This document shows, one piece after another, positions 49,356-59,057 of a DNA stretch of 64,000 nucleotides. The number at the start of each line of letters is the position of its first letter. The stretch's first letter is position 1. The translations under genes and the position numbers were made by a program. Source of the DNA: Rhodococcus qingshengii JCM 15477 (GTDB lineage Bacteria; Actinomycetota; Actinomycetes; Mycobacteriales; Mycobacteriaceae); the NCBI RefSeq assembly GCF_023221595.1, contig NZ_CP096563.1, forward strand, positions 3,553,501-3,617,500. Reading direction: 5' to 3'. A model generated the notes under the pieces. It saw nothing but the letters and a program-made list of their open reading frames with translations, did no database searches and was not told where the DNA came from.

Positions 49356-50657
49356 TCACCGAGCCGAAATCACCAGCCCTGGAGTGGTTGCGATGAACTC
49401 GAGCTGTTCGATTGTCAAAGGCGACGCCGATGTGGAGCCAGCCGATGTCACGAACTGGGTCACCACTACTGTTTCGCCGGAGGGGTGAACAACCCGGACC
49501 GTGTCATCGCCCGAGCCATCGGGATCGACCAGGCGAGTCACGGTGGTGGAGCCTGGCAACGTCAGTGTGTCACCCGGTTCCGGCACAGCGGTACCAACTG
49601 ATATTTCGACATCGCTGCTGCCGTCCGCTGTCGAGGCGACGATCCGCTCGCACACTCCTCCCTGTCCGTAATCATCTGGAACCAATGAACCGAGCGGGCG
49701 CTCCAAAGTGACGCCTGCCGCGCCGAGATCCTTCCAACGTGCATCGAGCAACTGATTCAGTCGGTCGATATCCATGCGCGACGCAGGTGGACCGGCATTC
49801 ACAGAATCGGTGTAGCAGGATGCCATCGGCGGCGGCGTCGAGTCTGGAACCGGCGCAGTCACCGCAAGCCCCGGCGCGGTCGCTAACGCGATCAGTTCGT
49901 CCATCGTCAAGAGCGGGGAAGCATCCGACGAAGTTCCGGTCGACGTGTCGACGCTGGCAACAACCCGGGATCCATCACCGAGATACGCGACGACTCCGCG
50001 CTCGCCCCCGACTTCCGAACCGTCTTTGTCTTCGAAATCGGCTCTGTCCTCGAAATCGGCGATGTCGAGCACTGTTCCGTTTTCGAGATGCTCCCGCCGA
50101 TCCACCAGACCCTCCAAGCACGGCGGCACCGGCTGATCCCATGCACGCACCTGAACCGAGATATACGCAGTCCGCCCGACGCGAGTCAAGGTTCCCTTCG
50201 CCGACGTAGAACCGCTGAACTCGATCGGGTCGACCCCGTCAGGAAACGAAGCCCCCCGGTAATTCTGGATCGGCGCAAACTCGAGCGATTGCGACGGACT
50301 CGCAAATACAACCTCCACATCGGAAGGCAACGATTCGAGTAGTGCATCGCTCATGGCGGTGGCCTTCGGACCCGAGAACCACGGATAGTCCGGGTCGCCA
50401 TAACCGGGCTCACCGGCAAAACCGTAGTTGAATCGCACCGGCGGACCCGGCGATTCCACAGACTCGCATCCGGGAATCGACGCGCCCGTGTCCTCGTTCG
50501 TCACCGCCGCGACAACAGTTCCCAAGGCGACGATCGAGACGATCACCAACCCGTCGCGCCAGGTCCATTGCTCGCGGCGACGGTTCGACTCGTGTGCGGT
50601 GCGCCCAGACATTTCTCGATCATTGCCTACGGCAACAACTACGTCACTATCCGACAT
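49356..50657 (-). CDS. Membrane-anchored exported protein of unknown function
   Basis: About 433 residues from ATG 50,657, which overlaps the end of the glycosyltransferase gene by 11 bases. One membrane segment (about 35-53, DGLVIVSIVALGTVVAAVT) is followed by a large outer part with cysteines (IPGCESVESPG, PCLEGL, MASCYTD, GVCERIV) and two related segments ending in LTMDELIALATAPGL and LTIEQLEFIATTPGL. This suggests an internal duplication at the C-terminus. No family is recognised; coupling implies a role with the glycosyltransferase in the envelope. Confidence 0.7.
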   Translation of the reverse strand: MSDSDVVVAVGNDREMSGRTAHESNRRREQWTWRDGLVIVSIVALGTVVAAVTNEDTGASIPGCESVESPGPPVRFNYGFAGEPGYGDPDYPWFSGPKATAMSDALLESLPSDVEVVFASPSQSLEFAPIQNYRGASFPDGVDPIEFSGSTSAKGTLTRVGRTAYISVQVRAWDQPVPPCLEGLVDRREHLENGTVLDIADFEDRADFEDKDGSEVGGERGVVAYLGDGSRVVASVDTSTGTSSDASPLLTMDELIALATAPGLAVTAPVPDSTPPPMASCYTDSVNAGPPASRMDIDRLNQLLDARWKDLGAAGVTLERPLGSLVPDDYGQGGVCERIVASTADGSSDVEISVGTAVPEPGDTLTLPGSTTVTRLVDPDGSGDDTVRVVHPSGETVVVTQFVTSAGSTSASPLTIEQLEFIATTPGLVISAR

Positions 50658-52638
50658 ACCCAGTGAGGTCGTAAACCGTGGAATTTCCCACGGTCGTCGA
50701 TGCGAAATTGGCTTCGACCCATTCCTGGATGGCACTCGACGTGCTGTCCCCGCTTTGGCCCTCTCGCTGGCTTCCGCCCTGGCCACCGGCAATGTAGTAG
50801 TGAATTTTTCCGTCTGCCACGTACTGGATGAATTGATCCAATGTCGGTGCGGGATCGGAACTCCAACCGCCGATCGCCATCACCGCGGTATTGCTGGCCA
50901 ACTCGTAGGTTGCTGCGCTTTGCGAGCCGTTGGTCGCGGCCGACCACGTGGTGCCCGCATTGACCAGCATTGCCGTCAACTCGGAAGTACTTTCACTGCC
51001 GCTACTCAGTTCTTGCCTGTTCGACGCCGGATTTACAGTCGCGTCAGAAGAATTCGGCGGAGCGTCACCGTTTTGCAGCTCTGGGCCCCCACCCATACCT
51101 CCTCCCCCGCCGATTCCGGAGTCGGACACGGCGCCGGTCGGTCCGGCCGTCGGGATGGACCCACGGTGCGCTGTTGCGGCAGTGGCAATCGCGTAAGACG
51201 CAGAACCGGTTATCCCTGCCAACGATCCAAGAATTAATCCAGCGACAGCGAGCTTGCGAAATCGATCCTTAGCTCCCACGAGAACCAGGATCGCGCCGAC
51301 GACAGTGCCCGCCAACAGAATCCACTTCAGCATCGGCAGCCAGTCGGCATTGCGGTGCAACAACACCCAGCTCCAGATTCCTGCGGCCAGCATCGTCGCA
51401 GCCAACCCGCAACGTCCGATCCAACGGGCACGGACCAACCACAGAGCGTATCCACCGGTCCCGATCATCCCCGCGACGGCGGGCGCCAGCGCAACTGTGT
51501 AGTAGGGGTGGATCGTGCCGGACATGTAGCTGAAGATCAGGCCGGTAACGAGAAACCAGCCACCCCAAAGGATCAACGACGCACGGACAAGATCTGTGCG
51601 CGGTGCGCGCCCACAGGCGAGCAGGCCGAACACCAGCGCAATCAAAGCCGCAGGAATAAGCCAGGAAATCTGGATACCCATCTCGCTGCCGAACAGCCGT
51701 TCGAGTCCGGCACTTCCCCCGAAGCTCGAACCTGCACTGCCACCGGCCATTCCGCCACCGCCACCGGTGCTCCCGAAAAGTCGACCCAATCCGTTGTATC
51801 CCACTACCAAGTCCATGACGCTGTTGTTGGTCGATCCGCCGATGTACGGGCGAGAATCAGCGGGCCACAGCCACACTGCCAACACCCACCACCCAGCCGA
51901 TATGACAACGGACGCAGCACCGATCACCAGGTGGACCAGGCGAGTCCGCAAGCGCACCTGTCCGGCGATCAAATACGCGGCACCAAATGCAGGCAACACC
52001 ATCAGCCCTTGCAGCATCTTGGTGAGAAAGGCAAACCCCAGCGCTACTCCTGCGAGCGCCACCCACATAGCGGCTCGACGACCTATCGCCGTGCACATGG
52101 CGCGAATAACGAAGTAGCCGGCGAGAGTCATGAGCAGAACCAACAGTGCATCAGGATTGTCGAACTTGAACATCAGGGCGGCAGCGGGCGTAGCTGCCAA
52201 AACAGCTCCCGCCACCAAACCCGCAGCGGGCGACGCCACTCGTTTGACGGCCGCGTATACGAGCGCAACCGATCCGATGCCCATCAATGCCTGCGGAACT
52301 AGAAGGCTGGCACTCGAAAATCCGAAGATTCGCCCGGACACACCCATGACCCACAATGAAGCGGGCGGTTTGTCGACCGTGATGAAATTCGAGGTATCGA
52401 GGGACCCGAAGAACCACGCTTTCCAATTCTGGGAGCCGGCCTGCGCCGCTGCAGCGTAGAAGGTGTTGGCGTAGCCACTCGCGGTCAGATTCCACAAATA
52501 CAGGACTGCCGTTGCTGCCAACAGGATCGTCAGCGCCAATCCCGTACTGCGCGTGCGGAACCACGACGGCGAGGGCTCCGCGCGATGGGCAGTTGGTGCC
52601 GGCCGCTGACGCGGGGCCGGATGCAGAACGGCGGTCAT
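50647..52638 (-). CDS. Membrane glycosyltransferase, GT39/ArnT-like
   Basis: 663 residues. Many membrane helices follow a disordered proline-rich start. The first outer loop carries the family hallmark acidic residues in the region GSLDTSNFITVDKPPASLW, and later HPYYTVALAPAVAGMIG. Such enzymes transfer a sugar from a polyprenyl-phosphate donor at the outer membrane face. Two Gly-rich segments are striking: FGSTGGGGGMAGGSAGSSF in a loop and IGGGGGMGGGPE before the soluble C-terminal domain (about 540-663), which ends in VEANFASTTVGNSTVYDL. This C-terminal domain type is common in actinobacterial members. Confidence 0.87.
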   Translation of the reverse strand: MTAVLHPAPRQRPAPTAHRAEPSPSWFRTRSTGLALTILLAATAVLYLWNLTASGYANTFYAAAAQAGSQNWKAWFFGSLDTSNFITVDKPPASLWVMGVSGRIFGFSSASLLVPQALMGIGSVALVYAAVKRVASPAAGLVAGAVLAATPAAALMFKFDNPDALLVLLMTLAGYFVIRAMCTAIGRRAAMWVALAGVALGFAFLTKMLQGLMVLPAFGAAYLIAGQVRLRTRLVHLVIGAASVVISAGWWVLAVWLWPADSRPYIGGSTNNSVMDLVVGYNGLGRLFGSTGGGGGMAGGSAGSSFGGSAGLERLFGSEMGIQISWLIPAALIALVFGLLACGRAPRTDLVRASLILWGGWFLVTGLIFSYMSGTIHPYYTVALAPAVAGMIGTGGYALWLVRARWIGRCGLAATMLAAGIWSWVLLHRNADWLPMLKWILLAGTVVGAILVLVGAKDRFRKLAVAGLILGSLAGITGSASYAIATAATAHRGSIPTAGPTGAVSDSGIGGGGGMGGGPELQNGDAPPNSSDATVNPASNRQELSSGSESTSELTAMLVNAGTTWSAATNGSQSAATYELASNTAVMAIGGWSSDPAPTLDQFIQYVADGKIHYYIAGGQGGSQREGQSGDSTSSAIQEWVEANFASTTVGNSTVYDLTGYVG

Positions 52639-52732
52639 CAGGAAGTCCCTTCACGAGTTACTGTCCTGCCAACGATCGCGTCTCCAACCCCTGGCGGCAC
52701 TGGGAGCCGCCTGGAAAGTTGCTGTGAATGGA

Positions 52733-53245
52733 TCAGGTCAGGGAGCGCTCGAACAGCACGACGCTGAACCACCCGTTGTCGGCATCGTCTCCGAAGTCAC
52801 GACGCCCTACCTCGGCGAAACCCGCGTCTCGGTAATAGCGGCGCAACCGCACGTTGGTTTCTACACAATCGAGCCGCAGGTACTGCGCGTTCTCCTGCGC
52901 GGACCGTCGATGGGCCCAGACGAGTAAGCGTTCGCCCAACGAGGTGCCCGAGAATTCTCGATCGATAACCAATCCGTGCACGTAGCCGGCAGGATCGTTC
53001 GAATTGGGCCAGACCACGGGGTCTGACCAGATCAACCGCAGGGCACCGACAATCCTCGACTGTTCCCGGTCTCGCGCAACAAAGAACTCCCCTCTCGAAA
53101 TCTGCTCCCCGACCTGCTCGACAGACACTTCACGCGGGCGCCACTGGATGATTCCGCGTTCTGCCAACCAGTCTTCTGCCGCGTGCCGCAGCGCCAGAAT
53201 CTCCGGCCCATCGGTCTCGACCGCTTGCACAACGTCGACAACCAT
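52733..53245 (-). CDS. GNAT-family N-acetyltransferase
   Basis: About 170 residues from ATG 53,245, which has GGGGGAGG close upstream; the frame extends further but without a better start. The acetyl-CoA binding segment is VIDREFSGTSLGERLLVWAH, and the C-terminus has LRRYYRDAGFAEVGRRDF, typical of GNAT enzymes. Substrate unknown. It stands alone between the glycosyltransferase and the DUF222 gene. Confidence 0.85.
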   Translation of the reverse strand: MVVDVVQAVETDGPEILALRHAAEDWLAERGIIQWRPREVSVEQVGEQISRGEFFVARDREQSRIVGALRLIWSDPVVWPNSNDPAGYVHGLVIDREFSGTSLGERLLVWAHRRSAQENAQYLRLDCVETNVRLRRYYRDAGFAEVGRRDFGDDADNGWFSVVLFERSLT

Positions 53246-53368
53246 ATGACCTCCCCCATATCTGCAGCCGTTCACAACAACACGGCCTCCAGGCCCCAAC
53301 CCGGGTGTATCTCCGAGTTGAAGCCTATCGGCGTGAAGTTGTGCGCCTGAACGGGTGTCACCACTCAG

Positions 53369-54685
53369 TCAGGTTTTGAATGTGGTGTTGGCCGGTCGCG
53401 GGTGCTGGCCGGGGTCGATCGAGGGCGGCGGGATGAACCACGGTTTGTTGTCGGCGCCTATTCGGATCGCCCATTTCCCGACGAACCCTGATTTGCGGTG
53501 CATCAACCGATGATGTGAACGGCACAGCAGGACCAGGTTGTTCATCACCGTCGGCCCGCCGTTCGCCCAGTGCCGGATATGGTGCGCATCCGTCCAGGCG
53601 GGCACGCATGTGCAGCCCGGGAACGCGCAGCCCTTGTCCCGGGCGATCAACGCCACTCGCTGTTCGGCGGTGACCAATCGTTTTCCTGGTTGCGCATCCA
53701 AGGGCGCGCCGTGATCGTCGAGCAGAACGGTCGACAGGAAACAATCACACCCGAGAAGCCTGGTCTGCGATACGGACAGTGGTCCGAGCCAGGGCATGTG
53801 CCCGACATCGAGATCCGACAAGTCCAGATCGGGTGAGCCTTCGTCGTCCACATCAGAAGGCGACGCGGCGCAATCCCGATGCTCCGCCAAATCACGAGCA
53901 TTGATGTGCACGTTCACATGCGGACGCTGACCACCATCGGTACCGGTTTTCGCGCAGTCGAGATAGCGGCGGATCAGTTCGGTGAACCCGTCGGCAGTTC
54001 GTTTCGCTGCCGACCGAGAATCCGGGGTTCCATCGAGTGCCGGGGTGGGCATCGTCAGATTCGACAGGGCCGAGAGCAGCATTTCCCCGGTGAGGGCGTC
54101 GAAATCCCCGCGCACCACCACCCGACCGTTCAATGTCGACGCGATCCGCAACTCATTGAGATCGACATCCTCGGCGGGCGGGATCTCATCCGATTCGAAC
54201 AACCGCTCCAAGGTCGCGATCACGTTCCGCACTTTCGTCGTCGTCGCTTCCACCCCCGACGCAGCAGCCAACAACAAATCGATGCACTTCGGTAGCGCCT
54301 CCTCCGGCATCCCCTTCGGTGGTGATTCACAGAACGCCACGATCAACACGGCATGATCGAAGGAGCAATCCCCACCATCGAACCGAGCCGCCACCGCCGG
54401 AAACGGCCGCAACGCCGCACCCAACGCGGCGATCTTCTTCCCGTCCCGAACCTGCAGCATCGTGTTCGCCGCCAACCACGCACCCACTCCGCGGCTGGCA
54501 ATCACCTGATCATCGGAACGCAACGACAAACCGTCCACCACCGCCACCCGCACAGCCTCGAGACGCAGAATCTCCGCACTCGCCTCGACAGCAGCGGTAC
54601 GCAACTCAGAAGCAGACAACTGCCACAGGCGTCCGCGTAACCCCACCGCAGAACCAGACACCACGTCCGACAACAAGACACTCAT
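53369..54685 (-). CDS. DUF222 / HNH endonuclease domain protein (13E12 repeat family)
   Basis: About 438 residues from ATG 54,685 with GGGGGA upstream. The N-terminal DUF222 region (1-300) has SASELRTAAVEASAEILRLE and RLFESDEIPPAEDVDLNELR. The C-terminal HNH nuclease has RDKGCAFPGCTCVPAWTDAH, HHIRHWANGGPTVMNNLVLL and CRSHHRLMHRKSG. These proteins are abundant and repeated in mycobacterial and rhodococcal genomes and may be mobile-element related. Complete and probably active. Confidence 0.9.
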   Translation of the reverse strand: MSVLLSDVVSGSAVGLRGRLWQLSASELRTAAVEASAEILRLEAVRVAVVDGLSLRSDDQVIASRGVGAWLAANTMLQVRDGKKIAALGAALRPFPAVAARFDGGDCSFDHAVLIVAFCESPPKGMPEEALPKCIDLLLAAASGVEATTTKVRNVIATLERLFESDEIPPAEDVDLNELRIASTLNGRVVVRGDFDALTGEMLLSALSNLTMPTPALDGTPDSRSAAKRTADGFTELIRRYLDCAKTGTDGGQRPHVNVHINARDLAEHRDCAASPSDVDDEGSPDLDLSDLDVGHMPWLGPLSVSQTRLLGCDCFLSTVLLDDHGAPLDAQPGKRLVTAEQRVALIARDKGCAFPGCTCVPAWTDAHHIRHWANGGPTVMNNLVLLCRSHHRLMHRKSGFVGKWAIRIGADNKPWFIPPPSIDPGQHPRPANTTFKT

Positions 54686-54733
54686 TGAATCCCCCGATCC
54701 CCTGCCCAAATCATACTCGAACACCCGTTCGAG

Positions 54734-55627
54734 TCAAGAGTGGTAGACCTCGAGCGCCCGCGCTACCGATTCGTCACCCGCAGGTAGCAACGGCAGTCGC
54801 ACATGGGGAGACGGAATCTGTCCCAACGCATGCAATACGCCCTTGATCACAGTCGGGTTCGGTTCGGAAAACAGAGCTCCGGACAGCTTCGACAAACTCC
54901 GCCCGAGGTCACGGGCGCCGTCCACATCGCCACTGTCCCAAGCTTTTACCAAGCGGACGAACTCAGCGGTCGACACATGAGCGGACGCCAAGATGCCACC
55001 GGCCGCACCCAAGGCCAGAAGAGGCGCGAGAAACAGATCATCCCCCGCCAGTACGGCGAAGTCGCCTGGAAGATCCGCGAAGAGTTCGACGGCAGCTGCG
55101 TCGATACCGCCCGCGGCATACTTCACACCAACAACCCCGGGCAAAGTACCCACCTCCTGCATAGTGCCGCTGTCCAGATCGCACGCAGTTCGGTACGGCA
55201 CGTGATAGACGATCAGCGGCACTGGGCTCGACGACTGCAGATGCGCGAAATGCGCCACCACACCGGCTTTCGACGGCCTCGTGAAGGAGGGAACCGGCAC
55301 CAAGGCCGCCGAGACCTCAGGCCACCGAGCCAGCCTCCCGAGCGCCTGCGCACTGCCCGCCGTGTCGTTACTGCCCGCGCCGACCATCAACGTCGCACCT
55401 CTCGCACGGCACACATTCGCACAGATATCCAGAACGGTCACTCTCTCCTGTTCGGTGAGTGTTGCGGCTTCCGCTGTAGTCCCAAGCGCAACGAGTCCGA
55501 CCGCACCCTCGGAGAGGACCTGGTGCGCAAGCTGTTCGAGTGCATCGGTTGCAATACGACCGTCGCTCTCGAAGGGCGTGATCAGTGGAACATGGATTCC
55601 GGCCAGGTCAACTCGAGTCGTAGTCAT
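54734..55627 (-). CDS. DapA-family aldolase (dihydrodipicolinate synthase-like)
   Basis: About 297 residues forming a TIM-barrel of the DapA/NAL family: GIHVPLITPFESDGRI, GLVALGTTAEAATLTEQER (the pyruvate-binding GTT motif), the Tyr in VPLIVYHVPYRT, and the Schiff-base Lys in GVVGVKYAAGGIDA. It condenses pyruvate with an aldehyde or cleaves such products. The gene is divergent from a LysR regulator and not near other lysine genes, so a catabolic role is more likely than lysine synthesis. ATG 55,627 is preferred over 55,642. Confidence 0.85.
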   Translation of the reverse strand: MTTTRVDLAGIHVPLITPFESDGRIATDALEQLAHQVLSEGAVGLVALGTTAEAATLTEQERVTVLDICANVCRARGATLMVGAGSNDTAGSAQALGRLARWPEVSAALVPVPSFTRPSKAGVVAHFAHLQSSSPVPLIVYHVPYRTACDLDSGTMQEVGTLPGVVGVKYAAGGIDAAAVELFADLPGDFAVLAGDDLFLAPLLALGAAGGILASAHVSTAEFVRLVKAWDSGDVDGARDLGRSLSKLSGALFSEPNPTVIKGVLHALGQIPSPHVRLPLLPAGDESVARALEVYHS

Positions 55628-55698
55628 AGAACTCAGCCTCACCGAACAAACCTTGTAGGTCTAGTTCGCATTTCCATCGTCGAGCGTAAGCTGAGCTG

Positions 55699-56607
55699 AT
55701 GCTCGATGTTCGCCGACTGAAGCTCTTGCGCGAACTAGCGCTGCGCGGAACCATCGTTGCCGTTGCCGAGGCGCTGTCGTTCAGTCCCTCCGCGGTGTCG
55801 CAGCAGTTGGCCGTCCTCGAACGTGAAGCCGGCGTGCCGCTGCTGGAACGAACAGGCCGTCGCGTCCGACTCACACCCGCCGGTGAGAACCTCGCACGTC
55901 ATGCCGAAGCCATCCTGCAACGCCTGGAGCAGGCGTCAGGTGAATTGGTCGACGCACGTCGTGGACTGGCGGGGCCGCTGCGCATCGGAACGTTCCCGAC
56001 CGCGGCACGGGCGATCCTCCCGGCGGCATTGATCGCCCTGTCTCGCGAGCATCCCGGGTTGGAACCGATGGTTTCGGAGATCGACCCGGCGGACGTCGCC
56101 GACGACCTACGAGCTGGGACTCTGGACTTGGCGTTGATTCACGACTACGACTTCGTCCCTCGCCCCACCGAACCGGGCCTGACGACATTGCCGCTCTGCA
56201 GCGAAGCCGTGTACCTCGCATCGAGTGACATCGAGTCAGATCCCCACGACGCTGTCGCATCGCTGACCGACTGCGTAGAACGTCCCTGGATTACCGCAAT
56301 TCCCGGAACTGCTTGTCATGCAATGACTATTCGCGCATGCCAGGCAGCTGGATTCACCCCGAAAGTGCGACACCACATCGACGAATTCGCCACCGTTCTC
56401 GCCCTCGTCGCTGCGGGACAGGGTGTTTCGCTGGTTCCTGAACTCGGAGCAATCCATCCGCCGCTAGGTGTGCGCCTGACGCCGATGCCCATTCGACGAA
56501 GGACCAAGATTGCACACCGAGCGGGCTCCGACGCTCACCCGGCGGTCGCAACCGTGACAAACGCGCTTCGCTCGGCCGTCCCGCAACTGCTGGACGCCGA
56601 GCAATAG
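55699..56607 (+). CDS. LysR-family transcriptional regulator
   Basis: 302 residues. The N-terminal winged helix is MLDVRRLKLLRELALRGTIV with AEALSFSPSAVSQQLAVLER, followed by the linker helix and a substrate-binding-like effector domain (about 90-300, LRIGTFPTAARAILPAALIA). It is divergent from the DapA-family gene with 71 bp between the starts, the usual layout for a regulator controlling its neighbour and itself. It ends 6 bp from the nadC stop on the other strand. Confidence 0.9.
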   Translation: MLDVRRLKLLRELALRGTIVAVAEALSFSPSAVSQQLAVLEREAGVPLLERTGRRVRLTPAGENLARHAEAILQRLEQASGELVDARRGLAGPLRIGTFPTAARAILPAALIALSREHPGLEPMVSEIDPADVADDLRAGTLDLALIHDYDFVPRPTEPGLTTLPLCSEAVYLASSDIESDPHDAVASLTDCVERPWITAIPGTACHAMTIRACQAAGFTPKVRHHIDEFATVLALVAAGQGVSLVPELGAIHPPLGVRLTPMPIRRRTKIAHRAGSDAHPAVATVTNALRSAVPQLLDAEQ

Positions 56608-56613
56608 CGACAC

Positions 56614-57489
56614 CTACATGTCGAGCCCGAGGTCGAGGACCGTCACCGAGTGCGTCAAGGCACCTACAGCGAGGTAGTCGACGCCGGTTCGGGCGTACTC
56701 TGCGGCAACGTCGATGGTGAGACCACCGGATGACTCGAGTTTGGTTTCTGGAGCTACAGCGTCTCGGCGCTGGACCGCGATCTGCGTCTGCCACAGCGGG
56801 AAGTTGTCCAGCAGAACAAGTTCCACGTTCTCCGCCAGCACCTGATCGAGCTGAGTGAGGTTGTCGACCTCAACTTCGCACTCGATGTCCGGGGCGAGCT
56901 CACGGACCGCACGAAGTGCTGCAACCACCGAACCGGCAGCAGCAACATGGTTGTCCTTGATCAACGCCGCGTCACCCAATCCCATGCGGTGGTTGACGCC
57001 TCCGCCCACGTGGACTGCATATTTCTGCAGAGAACGCAGTCCGGGCAGTGTCTTTCGGCTGTCCCGCACTTTGGCATGAGTGCCGGCGATGGCGTCGACC
57101 CACTGTGATGTCGCCGTGGCGATTCCCGAGAGATGGCAGACGAGGTTGAGCATCGTGCGCTCTGCCGTGAGAAGGCCGCGGGTGGGTGCGACAACGGTGA
57201 GCACCGATTGACCTGGCGCAACCCGAGTTCCGTCGGCCACCCGATCAACGACCTCGTAGTTACCCGCGCCGATCACCTCGTCGAGAACAAGCAGTCCGAC
57301 GTCGATGCCGGCGACAGTACCCGAGGAGCGTGAGACGACCGACGCCTTCGCGACCGCATCGGCGGGAACCGTTGCGGTAGAAGTGATGTCGGGGCCATAG
57401 CGCAGATCCTCGTCCAGAGCGAGCCTGACCAATGTGAGCAGCTCGTCACGGTCGAGCGGCGCGGGCAGGATCTTCTGCTCGGTCATCAA
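56614..57489 (-). CDS. nadC: Nicotinate-nucleotide pyrophosphorylase (quinolinate phosphoribosyltransferase)
   Basis: 291 residues, third enzyme of de novo NAD synthesis: quinolinate plus PRPP gives nicotinate mononucleotide and CO2. RDSRKTLPGLRSLQKYAVHV carries the PRPP- and quinolinate-binding basic residues. HRMGLGDAALIKDNHVAAA, ECEVEVDNLTQLDQVL and LVLLDNF follow. It overlaps nadB by 4 bases (ATGA). The operon order is nadA-nadB-nadC. Confidence 0.95.
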   Translation of the reverse strand: MMTEQKILPAPLDRDELLTLVRLALDEDLRYGPDITSTATVPADAVAKASVVSRSSGTVAGIDVGLLVLDEVIGAGNYEVVDRVADGTRVAPGQSVLTVVAPTRGLLTAERTMLNLVCHLSGIATATSQWVDAIAGTHAKVRDSRKTLPGLRSLQKYAVHVGGGVNHRMGLGDAALIKDNHVAAAGSVVAALRAVRELAPDIECEVEVDNLTQLDQVLAENVELVLLDNFPLWQTQIAVQRRDAVAPETKLESSGGLTIDVAAEYARTGVDYLAVGALTHSVTVLDLGLDM

Positions 57490-59057
57490 TGAACTCCTGT
57501 CAACAACATGTCGGGTATTTCGAGCGCTCCGTCGGCACCCATCTTGATCCGAGTGCTGCGACGCTGATTCGGATCTGTTTCAGGATAGTCGGTGCGGGTA
57601 TGGCAGCCACGGCTCTCGGTTCGCGCCACGGCCACGTCGACCAATGCAGTCGCGGTCAACGTGAGCGCCGCGTCTTCGAGGTCCGGAGCAGCCACCGCCA
57701 CTGTCTGTTCGGCGTCGGCAAGCGCGGCTCGCGCAATCTGGAGACCGCCTCCGTCGCGAACCACCGACGCGTGTGCCGTCATGACGGACTGCACGGTCTC
57801 TCGCGGCAGGATCGGCATCGGCTTGCGCACCACGTTGACCACTTCGGCATGAACCTCGCGACGCTCGGCAGCTGCGATTCCTGCACGCTCCCCGACTACC
57901 AAACCCTCGAGAAGGCTGTTGGACGCAAGACGATTCGCGCCGTGCAATCCCGTGCGAGCCACTTCGCCTGCTGCGTAGAGACCAGGCACTCCCGTTCGTC
58001 CATGGACGTCGGTGGCGACTCCGCCGCACGAATAGTGCGCGGCCGGAGCGACCGGAATTAATTGGGTGCGTGGATCGATGCCCGCTTCGAGGCAGGACGC
58101 CGTGATGGTCGGGAATCTCGAATCGAAACCGTCGAGCTTGCGAGCGTCGAGATAGACGTGATCAGTGCCGAGATCGCGTAGGCGTGCTGCGATTGCCCTC
58201 GAGACCACGTCACGCGGGGCGAGATCACCCAGCGGATGAACACCTGCGGTGACCGAATCACCGTTGGTGTCGACAAGAATCGCGCCCTCGCCGCGGACCG
58301 CCTCACTGATCAGGGGTCGGCGGCCTACCCCGCCCGGAGTGAAGAGCACCGTCGGATGGAACTGAACGAACTCCAGGTCCGCAATCGCCGCACCGGCTTC
58401 GAGTGCCAACGCGATTCCGTCGGCAGTCGCTCCGGGCGGATTTGTGCTGCAGGCATACAGCTGACCGAGTCCGCCGGTAGCGAGCAGCACCGCGGGCGCA
58501 TGGATCACGCCGAGGCCTTCCGGCGAGGAGACGATGAGTCCGCACACCCCACGCCGGTTGGTCACCACCTGGACTGCCGCTGCACCGAACAGAACGGGGA
58601 GCCCGGCAGCATTGAGAGCCCGCTGCACTTCCGCGCCAGTGGCGTCGCCGCCGGCATGGATGATCCGACGCGTGCTGTGCCCACCCTCGCGGGTGCGCGA
58701 CACCTCGCCGTCTCGCCCGCGATCGAAGACCGCTCCCAACGCGGCCAGCGCAGCAACAGCGTCGTGACCAGCTTCGACGATGGAATAGACAGCTTCCTCG
58801 TCGCACAAACCGACGCCGGCCTCACACGTATCCGAAACGTGCGACTCGACGGAATCGGTATTCAGATCGTCGACGACCGCGATGCCGCCCTGCGCGTACT
58901 GAGTCGCGGTGTCCGTCGGACCGCCCTTGCTGACCGTGAGTACTTTCAATCCCCGCAGAGAAGCGGTGCGCGCAGCGGTGAGGCCCGCGACACCGCCTCC
59001 CACGACGACCAGGTCGGCATGAGCCTCCCAGGCGAAACGCCCGGCAGGGCTGGTCAC
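57486..59057 (-). CDS. nadB: L-aspartate oxidase
   Basis: 523 residues. The FAD-binding motif is [20 protein letters not shown], and [13 protein letters not shown] follows. The active-site region has [20 protein letters not shown] and [20 protein letters not shown], as in the succinate dehydrogenase/fumarate reductase flavoprotein family. It oxidises aspartate to iminoaspartate for NadA. It overlaps both neighbours by 4 bases, so translation of the three enzymes is coupled. Confidence 0.95.
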   Translation of the reverse strand: MTSPAGRFAWEAHADLVVVGGGVAGLTAARTASLRGLKVLTVSKGGPTDTATQYAQGGIAVVDDLNTDSVESHVSDTCEAGVGLCDEEAVYSIVEAGHDAVAALAALGAVFDRGRDGEVSRTREGGHSTRRIIHAGGDATGAEVQRALNAAGLPVLFGAAAVQVVTNRRGVCGLIVSSPEGLGVIHAPAVLLATGGLGQLYACSTNPPGATADGIALALEAGAAIADLEFVQFHPTVLFTPGGVGRRPLISEAVRGEGAILVDTNGDSVTAGVHPLGDLAPRDVVSRAIAARLRDLGTDHVYLDARKLDGFDSRFPTITASCLEAGIDPRTQLIPVAPAAHYSCGGVATDVHGRTGVPGLYAAGEVARTGLHGANRLASNSLLEGLVVGERAGIAAAERREVHAEVVNVVRKPMPILPRETVQSVMTAHASVVRDGGGLQIARAALADAEQTVAVAAPDLEDAALTLTATALVDVAVARTESRGCHTRTDYPETDPNQRRSTRIKMGADGALEIPDMLLTGVH

